Source: CAYVCP01 sp964450565
GTDB lineage: Bacteria > Patescibacteriota > Minisyncoccia > Minisyncoccales > CG1-02-41-26
Direction of reading: 5' to 3'
Assembly: GCA_964450565.1 (NCBI GenBank)
Contig: CAYVCP010000014.1
Coordinates: forward strand, 1 to 11,212
Length of the DNA: 11,212 bases
A program made the translations under genes and the position numbers. Below, piece by piece: positions 5,614 through 10,568 of this stretch (position 1 is its first letter; each line of letters opens with the position of its first letter). Under the pieces are notes generated by a model, which was given only the letters and a program-made list of their open reading frames with translations, made no database searches and was not told the DNA's origin.

Positions 5614-5616
5614 AGA

Positions 5617-5688
5617 AGGGGTATAAGCTTAATGGTAAACTGCGAGTTTCCAAAACTTGACTTCCGGGTTCGAATCCTGGTACCCCTG
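5617..5688 (+). tRNA. tRNA-Trp (CCA anticodon)
   Basis: A 72-base tRNA: acceptor AGGGGTA/TACCCCT, anticodon stem CGAGT/ACTTG with loop TTCCAAA (anticodon CCA, Trp), T arm CCGGG-TTCGAAT-CCTGG and the Trp discriminator G. The D stem appears to contain one C-A mismatch. CCA is not encoded (GCAA follows). It begins three bases after the rpmG stop and is followed at once by a terminator. Its last bases (CCTG) are also the start of a 38-bp repeat found again at 6666. Confidence 0.93.
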
Positions 5689-5722
5689 CAATTTCTAGAA
5701 ACCCTTTTTTGCAAGAGTTTTT
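5685..5722 (+). repeat. Direct repeat, copy 1 (tRNA-Trp 3' end plus terminator)
   Basis: These 38 bases match 6666-6703 at 34 positions in the same orientation, starting with CCTGCA at the tRNA-Trp 3' end and ending in TTTTT. Weaker similarity continues for some 35 bases (a shared CCA(A)AGGTG block near 5747-5755 and 6728-6735). It could be one half of an attachment-site pair, or a duplicated terminator. Confidence 0.8.
5699..5722 (+). terminator. Intrinsic terminator after tRNA-Trp
   Basis: AAACCCTT (5699-5706) pairs with AAGAGTTT (5713-5720) with one C-A mismatch, followed by T up to 5722. The corresponding hairpin in the second repeat copy (6680-6687/6694-6701) has G at the mismatch position and pairs fully, which supports selection for the hairpin. 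Confidence 0.6.
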
Positions 5723-5786
5723 AGGTTTTGGGTACACATTTTTACACCAAAGGTGTTTCCAAGCTATTGGCCCAATTACAAAGGGC

Positions 5787-5814
5787 TTGACAAACCCATG
5801 CGATGTGTTATAAT
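5787..5814 (+). promoter_or_regulatory. Consensus promoter for the membrane-protein gene
   Basis: TTGACA (5787-5792), 16-bp spacer, TATAAT (5809-5814); the start near 5821 gives a leader of about 49 bases before the ATG at 5870. It is the closest match to consensus in the window. Confidence 0.7.
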
Positions 5815-5869
5815 ATAGATGTGTTTAAGTTCCTGTAAGGTCTTTAAGATAAGGAGAAGGGAAAGGGAA

Positions 5870-6436
5870 ATGGAAAAGCAAAAGGAAAAGGTTAGAATAG
5901 CCGGAGAGTCTATCGTAGGCGCCTTGCTGGTCCTTATTGGCTTGGGGATGCTCATTGGGTTGAGCACATTTGGTTTTTATATCATATGGTCTCCAACTTT
6001 TTCGGAAGTAGAGGTAACGTTTTTTGTGAAAATAGTGTTATCTTTCTCGTTTTTATCAATTTTTTGTCTTTCTGTCTGGCTCCTCTATTGGATTTGTGTG
6101 GAAATAATAAGGGCGGTGGGCTTTGAGGCAACAAAGCTTTGCGCTCTAATATTTCTTTTGGTTGTGGTGTGTTTGGCCTTTGCATGGAACTACTACAACA
6201 CGCGAACTATAACGTTAGAGGCCGGTGACTACTCTGTCGTAATAAGACAGAGGATTGTAGAAAGGATGGGCTATTCAGAAGAGAATTTGCCCAGAACTTT
6301 CGATGAGTTAAGAAAGTTACAGGTAAAAGAGATAGCCTGGAGTGAGTTAGCTTCGGGTTATGGTTTTCACAGGTGGTATGATTGGACCCCAAGGAGGGGG
6401 TTCATTCACAGGGGAACTATTTGTCCCTGTGAATAA
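5870..6436 (+). CDS. Unknown three-helix membrane protein, compositionally foreign
   Basis: A 188-residue protein I do not recognise. It has a basic N-terminus (MEKQKEKVR), hydrophobic helices about 14-40, 51-80 and 88-107, and a polar C-terminal part (108-188) ending in a Cys-Pro-Cys-Glu. The ATG at 5870 is chosen over the in-frame ATG at 5819 because 5819 lies at or upstream of the predicted transcription start and because AAGGAGAAGGG (5854-5864) lies upstream of 5870. Codons such as GCC, GGC and CTG are commoner than in neighbouring genes. It is the only gene in the segment between the 38-bp repeats. Signal, sensor or immunity roles would be guesses; none is claimed. Confidence 0.75.
   Translation: MEKQKEKVRIAGESIVGALLVLIGLGMLIGLSTFGFYIIWSPTFSEVEVTFFVKIVLSFSFLSIFCLSVWLLYWICVEIIRAVGFEATKLCALIFLLVVVCLAFAWNYYNTRTITLEAGDYSVVIRQRIVERMGYSEENLPRTFDELRKLQVKEIAWSELASGYGFHRWYDWTPRRGFIHRGTICPCE
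6404..6434 (+). other. Hairpin spanning the stop codon of the membrane-protein gene
   Basis: ATTCACAGGG (6404-6413) pairs perfectly with CCCTGTGAAT (6425-6434) over an 11-base loop, reaching the first base of the TAA stop. A second hairpin, CGTTTGGAA/TTCCAGACG (6447-6455/6462-6470), follows. Neither has a T tract. They may mark the transcript 3' end or protect it from nucleases. The rest of 6471-6588 holds nothing I can assign. Confidence 0.4.
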
Positions 6437-6588
6437 TATTTTAGGACGTTTGGAAAAATTATTCCAGACGCTCTTGTAATTATATGGTTGCTATTTACCA
6501 ACGAATCTAAGGGTTTCCGCTTAAAGGTTTGAAGATTATTTCATAACCTGAGCATTTAAAACAATGGTAAGTAGTGGTGTAGGGCAAA

Positions 6589-6741
6589 CTAACGAATTAC
6601 TACCTCTGGAATATAAACAATACCATCAAATCTTTCAATTTCAGTTCTAATGTCGTCCACGGTGGCCTGCAAATTCTAGAAGCCCTTTTTTGTAAGGGTT
6701 TTTGGTTGGTTGACGATAAATTCTATTCCAAGGTGAAACAT
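6589..6741 (-). pseudogene. Possible coding remnant interrupted by TAG inside the repeat
   Basis: On the minus strand one frame from ATG 6741 reads 21 plausible residues (MFHLGIEFIVNQ... to KTLTKKGF), a TAG at 6678-6676 within repeat copy 2, then 28 more (NLQATVDDIRTEIERFDG... to EVVIR) before TAG at 6591-6589. The antisense of copy 1 reads a similar end, KTLAKKGF then TAG, with a Gly 14 residues upstream of the Lys-Gly-Phe end in both. This could be the C-terminus of a lost gene, perhaps a recombinase, but the family is not recognisable and chance is possible. Confidence 0.25.
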
Positions 6742-6907
6742 TTTGTCTTGCACCAGAATAATAACACGCTATAGCTGAAATAAAAGAAAGGATTGTCCAC
6801 GCAGACCAAGACACAATATTAGGCCTTGTGGTATTTTTAATAATTCCGAGAATGTAAGGGATAAAACCACATAACGAAACAATACTCGCTAATATACCAA
6901 CAACCAT
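6647..6907 (-). pseudogene. Truncated PQ-loop/SemiSWEET-like membrane protein
   Basis: The first 52 residues resemble one half of a PQ-loop/SemiSWEET-type transporter: MVVGILASIVSLCGFIPYIL, then TRPNIVSWSAWTILSFISAI, two membrane helices with the Pro-containing loop. After SGA (residues 51-53) the chain becomes polar and un-membrane-like, and residues 69-81 are encoded by the antisense of the 38-bp repeat copy 2, so the C-terminal part of the original gene is missing. The start at 6907 has a good Shine-Dalgarno (AAGGGGG, six bases upstream). A faint minus-strand promoter (TGGACA/TAACAT, 16 bp) lies upstream near 6955-6982. The product might still be made, but as a stub. The family call is tentative. 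Confidence 0.5.
6666..6703 (+). repeat. Direct repeat, copy 2
   Basis: This is the same-orientation match to 5685-5722 with four differences. It carries the same hairpin-plus-T-tract, here fully paired (6680-6687/6694-6701), yet no intact plus-strand gene lies just before it. Upstream bases 6640-6665 do not form a tRNA 3' half, so no second tRNA is present. Confidence 0.8.
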
Positions 6908-6992
6908 TAAGTACCCCCTTCTTTTTTAAGAACTTATTATTCTATGGCTATGTTATCATTTTTTGTAGAGTTGTCCATGTAAATTACAAAGA

Positions 6993-7021
6993 TTGATTTT
7001 ATTGTTTTATAGGTTTAAGAT
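6993..7021 (+). promoter_or_regulatory. Candidate promoter for the SdpI-family gene
   Basis: TTGATT (6993-6998), 17-bp spacer, TAAGAT (7016-7021). The predicted start falls at or next to the ATG at 7029, implying a leaderless message, which fits the absence of a Shine-Dalgarno site. Confidence 0.4.
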
Positions 7022-7028
7022 AAAATAT

Positions 7029-7703
7029 ATGTTTAAGAAAAAAGAAATACTTCCTCTTGTTATTATATTCTCAATGTTTGTTTTAGCTTTTAGTTTTTAT
7101 TCTGCTCCTTGTATGCCCGATCAACTTCCCACACACTGGAACTCTATGGGTGAAGTTGATAGCTATGGTTCTAAAAGCTTTGTTTTGTGGTTTTTCCCTT
7201 TGTTGACTTTGGGTCTATATCTTTTAATGACTTTTTTACCAAAAATAGATCCTTTGAAGAAAAACTATCAAAAGTTTGAATCTTCTTATTTTATGATAAG
7301 ATCTATTTTAGTTATTTTCTTTGCTTTCCTTTATTTCTATACCTTAACAGCAGGATTAGGATATGCTCCAAAGATAAACTACTTTATCATTCCTTTTCTC
7401 TCTCTATTGTTCGTTGTTATCGGGTTTTCTTTACCTCAAATTGAAAAGAATTATTTCGTTGGGATAAGGACTCCATGGACGTTACAGTCAGAAGAGGTTT
7501 GGAAAAGAACTCATAAAATAGCAGGTTATTCCTTTATAATCTTTGGTATTTTGAGTTTATTTACCTTGTTTTTTAGAGAAAATGTTTTTTTTGTGTTTGT
7601 TCCTTTAGTTATGGTGGGTTCTTTGTTTCCTGTTGTTTATTCTTATGTTATTTATAAGAAAATGGGATTATTCAAGGAAAGGAGAGCTAATAATGGAGAG
7701 TAG
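7029..7703 (+). CDS. SdpI/DUF1648-family integral membrane protein
   Basis: A 224-residue membrane protein with the two parts typical of SdpI-like proteins. The N-terminal DUF1648 helix is followed by MPDQLPTHWNSMGEVDSYGS (29-48). The C-terminal SdpI motif is YFVGIRTPWTLQSEEVWKRT (142-161) followed by H162. About six membrane helices are visible. Bacillus SdpI is the immunity protein and signal-transducing receptor for the toxin SdpC; most relatives elsewhere are of unknown role and SdpA/B/C are not seen here. The ATG at 7029 is chosen over the upstream TTG (6993) because the latter is part of the promoter -35 and the DUF1648 fold starts after 7029. It overlaps the next gene by 11 bases. Confidence 0.85.
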   Translation: MFKKKEILPLVIIFSMFVLAFSFYSAPCMPDQLPTHWNSMGEVDSYGSKSFVLWFFPLLTLGLYLLMTFLPKIDPLKKNYQKFESSYFMIRSILVIFFAFLYFYTLTAGLGYAPKINYFIIPFLSLLFVVIGFSLPQIEKNYFVGIRTPWTLQSEEVWKRTHKIAGYSFIIFGILSLFTLFFRENVFFVFVPLVMVGSLFPVVYSYVIYKKMGLFKERRANNGE

Positions 7704-7950
7704 GATTAAGGCTTTCTTGGATATGAGAAATTCAGAGGCTATTGAAGCTATTTCGTCAATAGCCTATCACCACAATCTTATCATCTCTGTTTGTAGTCTT
7801 TCTTTTGTTGTAAGCTTTATGCCCGATGGAAGTTTCCTCGTAGGAGGAAATACAATGGAAGAAAGAGAACTAATGCCATGGGAAAATTTATGGCATTATA
7901 TTAAGAGTAATGAGAGGCTTGAAATATTAGCAGGTCATCCTTTCTATTAA
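7693..7950 (+). CDS. Hypothetical 85-residue protein
   Basis: I do not recognise this protein. It is soluble-looking, beginning MESRIKAFLDMRNSEAIEAI, with one moderately hydrophobic stretch (about 46-63 of the nucleotide-coupled frame, around LIISVCSLSFVVSF) and ending in AGHPFY. The start at 7693 is preferred over an in-frame ATG at 7633, which lies deep inside the SdpI-family gene, because AAGGAAAGGAG (7675-7685) is a strong Shine-Dalgarno at good spacing. It overlaps the SdpI-family gene by 11 bases, so the two are probably made together. A terminator overlaps its stop. Confidence 0.7.
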   Translation: MESRIKAFLDMRNSEAIEAISSIAYHHNLIISVCSLSFVVSFMPDGSFLVGGNTMEERELMPWENLWHYIKSNERLEILAGHPFY

Positions 7951-7963
7951 AGATGGCCTTTTT
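7932..7963 (+). terminator. Intrinsic terminator closing the SdpI-family pair
   Basis: AGGTCATC (7932-7939) pairs with GATGGCCT (7952-7959), one U-G pair, followed by five T (7959-7963). It spans the stop codon of the 85-residue protein. Confidence 0.65.
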
Positions 7964-7980
7964 ACTTACTTTAATTATGT

Positions 7981-7986
7981 TATAAT
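7981..7986 (+). promoter_or_regulatory. TATAAT box just upstream of the microprotein
   Basis: A perfect TATAAT follows the terminator; the predicted start near 7993 lies within a few bases of the ATG at 7995/7998. The -35 region (TTTTTA near 7959) is weak. It would give a near-leaderless transcript for the microprotein-mltG group. Confidence 0.45.
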
Positions 7987-7994
7987 AATCTTAT

Positions 7995-8093
7995 ATGATG
8001 AAGTTTATTGATTTTGTTGTAGTTGCTATGCTTTTAGTTATAGCTATCATACTTCTGTCAAAAGGTTTTGGATCAACTGTTGGTGGTGTTTAA
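7995..8093 (+). CDS. 32-residue membrane microprotein
   Basis: The frame is MMKFIDFVVVAMLLVIAIIL, followed by LSKGFGSTVGGV: a single hydrophobic helix (about residues 5-21) with a short Gly-rich tail. Two consecutive ATG codons (7995, 7998) start it. It sits between a TATAAT box nine bases upstream and the 99-residue membrane gene, whose ATG begins two bases after this TAA (TAAAATG), so translation could be coupled. No family is recognised and the short length makes chance possible, but the position and hydrophobicity support a real gene. Confidence 0.5.
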   Translation: MMKFIDFVVVAMLLVIAIILLSKGFGSTVGGV

Positions 8094-8094
8094 A

Positions 8095-8394
8095 ATGTAT
8101 ATATATCTTTTAATTGCTGGGTTTTTTGGTGGTGTTGTTAGGGGACTGGTTGGTTTTATCAAACATCAGTTTTCTTATAAGAACACACCTTTTAAACTTA
8201 CTTATTTCTTAGGAATGTCTTTTATCTCTGGTGTTATTGGTATGGTTTCAGCTTCTGCTGTAAAAGAGGTCGGATTTAATCTTGAAGGACTTTTTACCCC
8301 AGCCTTAAGTTTTATTATAGGTTATGCAGGGGGTGACTTTTTAGAAAATATTTTTAAAATAATTTTAAAGAAGTCTTCTTTTTTTGAAAAATGA
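8095..8394 (+). CDS. Small membrane protein upstream of mltG
   Basis: A 99-residue protein with three probable membrane segments: about 3-22 (Gly-rich, LLIAGFFGGVVRGLVGF), 36-56 and 65-80. It ends in a short basic tail. A TTG at 8068 in the same frame lies inside the microprotein gene and is rejected in favour of ATG 8095. Size and Gly-rich helices recall small phage holin-like proteins, but there is no diagnostic motif, so that is no more than a resemblance. It overlaps mltG by ATGA, so co-expression with a peptidoglycan-cleaving enzyme is likely. Confidence 0.75.
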   Translation: MYIYLLIAGFFGGVVRGLVGFIKHQFSYKNTPFKLTYFLGMSFISGVIGMVSASAVKEVGFNLEGLFTPALSFIIGYAGGDFLENIFKIILKKSSFFEK

Positions 8395-9392
8395 AATACA
8401 AATTATATTTTTCTGGTTTTTCTTTGATATTGTTGCTAATTATTATTTGGTTTACTGTTGGAATTTATTTACCAAAAGATTTTCCTCAAAAAGAAATATT
8501 ATTTTCTGTTGAAAAAGGGGAGTCTCTTAATGAGATTTCTTCTGCTTTAGAAAAAAAAGAAATCATTAGATCTAAAACTTTATTTAGTTTCCTGGCTCTA
8601 TTACAAGGAAAACAAAGAAATATTTTAGCTGCAGACTATAGGTTTGTTTCTAGAATGAGTATTATTGATATTTTGAGAGAAATGACCGAAGAAAATGGGA
8701 GTAGAGAAAAAACAATTATTATAGAGGGTTGGAATTTAAGAGATATTGCTTTTTATTTTGAGAACAAAGGAATGTTCCAAGCTGAAGAATTATTTGAAAT
8801 AACAGGTTTTCCTGTTATTGATCAAAGAGAGGTGGATATTGTTTTGGAAGAATTTCCCTTTGATTTTTTAAAAGAAAAACCAGAGCATGTTTCTCTAGAA
8901 GGATATTTATTTCCAGATTCTTATGAATTTGACAAAGATGCTGGATTAAGAGAGATAGTAGAGAAGATGTTGGGTAATTTTGAGACAAAAACCAAAGATT
9001 TAGATATAGATTTTACAACCATTATTATGGCCTCTTTACTAGAGAAAGAAGTTCAAACCCTAGAAGATAAAATGATAGTAGCTGGTATTTTATGGAAAAG
9101 ATTAAGAAATGGATGGCCCTTACAAGTTGATGCCACCCTAACTTATCTAACTGGAAAATCATCTTCTGGTATTACCATTAAAGATAAGGAAATTGATTCT
9201 TTATATAATACATATAAGTATAGAGGGCTTCCATTGGGACCAATTTGTAACCCAGGACTTGAAAGCATAAAAGCTACCTTAGCTTATGAAGAAAGTGACT
9301 ATTGGTTTTATTTAACAGACAAACAAGGAAACACTATTTTTTCTAAAACACTAGAGGAGCATAATGAAAATAAATATAATTATTTAAGATAA
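8391..9392 (+). CDS. mltG: Endolytic murein transglycosylase MltG
   Basis: MltG cleaves nascent glycan strands within peptidoglycan and sets strand length from the outer face of the cytoplasmic membrane. The 333 residues show an N-terminal anchor helix (about 8-26), a LysM-like part (about 36-100: FSVEKGESLNEISSALEK), and the YceG catalytic domain. Domain motifs are LEGYLFPDSYEF (169-180), IIMASLLEKEVQ (211-222) with catalytic E218, LQVDATLTYL (244-253) and YKYRGLPLGPICNPGLESI (275-293), ending with FSKTLEEHN (317-325). It is therefore complete and probably active. It starts in an ATGA overlap with the 99-residue membrane gene, and the DJ-1-like gene begins one base after its stop. Confidence 0.95.
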   Translation: MKYKLYFSGFSLILLLIIIWFTVGIYLPKDFPQKEILFSVEKGESLNEISSALEKKEIIRSKTLFSFLALLQGKQRNILAADYRFVSRMSIIDILREMTEENGSREKTIIIEGWNLRDIAFYFENKGMFQAEELFEITGFPVIDQREVDIVLEEFPFDFLKEKPEHVSLEGYLFPDSYEFDKDAGLREIVEKMLGNFETKTKDLDIDFTTIIMASLLEKEVQTLEDKMIVAGILWKRLRNGWPLQVDATLTYLTGKSSSGITIKDKEIDSLYNTYKYRGLPLGPICNPGLESIKATLAYEESDYWFYLTDKQGNTIFSKTLEEHNENKYNYLR

Positions 9393-9393
9393 T

Positions 9394-9903
9394 ATGAAAA
9401 TAGCAATGATTATTGCCTTTCAAGATTTTAGAGACGAAGAATATTTTATTCCAAAAGGTATTTTTATATCAAAGGGTTTTTTAGTAGAAACTTTTTCTTC
9501 TAAAAAGGGAGATGCTTTGGGAAGCTATGGGGGAGTAGTTAAGGTTGAAAAAACAATAGAAGAATTAAATGTGAATGATTTTGATATAATCATATTTGTT
9601 GGTGGAAATGGTGCAGTATCTTATTCAGAGAATAAAATAGCTCACAAGATAGCAAAAGGAGCTAAAACACTTGGGGCTATTTGCATAGCTCCAATTATAT
9701 TAGCTAAAGCAGGGGTTTTAAAGGGAAAGAAAGCTACAGTCTTTTCTTCTGAAATGGATAAATCAGCTATAAAAATATTAGAAAAAGAAGGAGCAGAATA
9801 TGAACCAAAAGAAGTTGTTGTTGATGGAAATATTATTACAGCTAATGGATCTAAGGCTGCAAGAAATTTTGCTGAAGCTGTAGTCTTTTCTTTGAAAGAT
9901 TAA
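9394..9903 (+). CDS. DJ-1/PfpI-family protein
   Basis: A 169-residue protein of the class I glutamine amidotransferase-like superfamily, DJ-1/PfpI branch. The nucleophile-elbow sequence LGAICIAPIILAKAGVL carries C97, and E15 of DFRDEEY is placed to contact it. Position 98 is Ile rather than the His that follows Cys in PfpI-type proteases, so protease activity is unlikely. Chaperone, redox-sensing or glyoxalase/deglycase-like roles are known in the family but cannot be told apart here. It lies one base after mltG and is probably co-transcribed; no link in function is evident. Confidence 0.9.
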   Translation: MKIAMIIAFQDFRDEEYFIPKGIFISKGFLVETFSSKKGDALGSYGGVVKVEKTIEELNVNDFDIIIFVGGNGAVSYSENKIAHKIAKGAKTLGAICIAPIILAKAGVLKGKKATVFSSEMDKSAIKILEKEGAEYEPKEVVVDGNIITANGSKAARNFAEAVVFSLKD

Positions 9904-9923
9904 CCCTTATATTTTATAAGCTA

Positions 9924-9952
9924 TTGCAATATTTTTAAATTTAGTCTATATT
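9924..9952 (+). promoter_or_regulatory. Promoter for rplJ-rplL
   Basis: TTGCAA (9924-9929), 17-bp spacer, TATATT (9947-9952), overlapping a perfect TATAAT at 9952-9957. The start would be near 9959-9964, exactly where the folded leader begins. Confidence 0.5.
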
Positions 9953-9962
9953 ATAATTAAAT

Positions 9963-10033
9963 CCACAGAGAAAATAGGTATAAAGATAAATCCTATTTAG
10001 CGGACTTCATTTCTGTGGTTTTCACAGATTTTT
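9963..10033 (+). promoter_or_regulatory. rplJ leader: mutually exclusive hairpins, probable attenuator
   Basis: CCACAGA (9963-9969) pairs with TCTGTGG (10012-10018), enclosing a second hairpin AAATAGG/CCTATTT (9972-9978/9992-9998) and a one-sided loop AGCGGACTTCAT (9999-10010). Alternatively TCTGTG (10012-10017) pairs with CACAGA (10023-10028) over loop GTTTT and is followed by five T (10029-10033), a terminator form. The two cannot coexist. Position before rplJ-rplL and the asymmetric loop fit an L10-binding autoregulatory leader, though I cannot match it to the known L10 leader consensus with certainty. Confidence 0.6.
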
Positions 10034-10037
10034 ATTT

Positions 10038-10556
10038 ATGGCAAAAACAAAAGAACAAAAAAAAGAGATTATCAAAGATTTAAAAGAAAAGCTTAAACAG
10101 CAAAAATCCATTATTTTAGTTGATTATAAGGGGTTGGATTCTGTTAATTTATTTAAATTAAGAGATGAACTCAAAGAATCAGATTGTCAGTTAAAAGTTA
10201 TTAAGAAGACGCTTTTAAAACAATCTTTACAAGACGGAGTTTTTAAAGAAAAACTTGATGATATTCAGGGTCAAATAGCTTTAATATTTGGTTTTCAAGA
10301 TGAAATTACTCCAGCAAAGATTTGTTATTCTTATTCAAAAAATCATGATAATTTAAATATTATTGGTGGAATAGTTGGAGAAGAGTTTAGTGAAAAAGAA
10401 CATATTATTCAATTAGCAAAATTACCTTCTAAAGAAGAATTGTTATTTAGATTGGTAGGTTCCTTGAAATTTCCAATAAATGGCTTTGTCCATTCTTTGA
10501 AGGGTAATTTAAGTAATTTTGTGATGGTATTAAGTGAAATACAAAAGGTCAAGTAA
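10038..10556 (+). CDS. rplJ: 50S ribosomal protein uL10
   Basis: The L7/L12 stalk base protein. Of the 172 residues, the N-terminal RNA-binding domain begins MAKTKEQKKEIIKDLKEKLK and contains SIILVDYKGLDSVNLFKLRD (24-43) and LKVIKKTLLKQSL (52-64); the C-terminal helix that binds L12 dimers is about 130-172. Length is normal. It is followed 12 bases later by rplL in the classic stalk operon. rplK and rplA, usually just upstream, are absent here. There is no Shine-Dalgarno: the ATG is preceded by the T-rich tail of the leader terminator, so the leader fold may control both termination and start-site access. Confidence 0.95.
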   Translation: MAKTKEQKKEIIKDLKEKLKQQKSIILVDYKGLDSVNLFKLRDELKESDCQLKVIKKTLLKQSLQDGVFKEKLDDIQGQIALIFGFQDEITPAKICYSYSKNHDNLNIIGGIVGEEFSEKEHIIQLAKLPSKEELLFRLVGSLKFPINGFVHSLKGNLSNFVMVLSEIQKVK

Positions 10557-10568
10557 AAATATAATTAT

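Larger units (their letters stand above)
5691..6671. mobile_element. Possible small insertion bounded by direct repeats at tRNA-Trp
   Basis: The segment between the two repeat copies is 981 bp, copy start to copy start. It begins exactly at a tRNA 3' end, a common integration site. It carries one gene with a strong promoter and Shine-Dalgarno site and visibly richer G+C (29 of 60 bases at 5881-5940 against 19 of 60 at 4741-4800). The gene beyond the right copy is truncated. No integrase or transposase is seen, so it would be a relic, a satellite, or the product of unequal recombination. Boundaries are approximate. Confidence 0.35.

Noticed and set aside
5819..5869. Upstream in-frame ATG extending the three-helix membrane protein by 17 residues
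   Set aside because: The ATG lies at or before the predicted transcription start (near 5821), while ATG 5870 has a clear purine-rich ribosome site.
6630..6675. Second tRNA remnant before repeat copy 2 (GTTCTAAT resembling a T loop)
   Set aside because: No T stem or acceptor pairing can be formed around it, so only CCTGCA and the terminator are shared with the tRNA-Trp end.
6993..7028. TTG start extending the SdpI-family protein by 12 residues
   Set aside because: The TTG is part of a likely -35 element and the DUF1648 fold begins after ATG 7029.
8068..8094. TTG start for the 99-residue membrane protein
   Set aside because: It lies within the microprotein frame and adds only nine non-family residues; ATG 8095 directly after the stop is simpler.
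9394..9903. PfpI-type intracellular protease
   Set aside because: The residue after the nucleophilic Cys is Ile, not the His of the protease subgroup.
9906..9920. CTTATA-TTT-TATAAG palindrome after the DJ-1-like gene
   Set aside because: Short, A/T-dominated and without a T tract; chance is likely in this composition.
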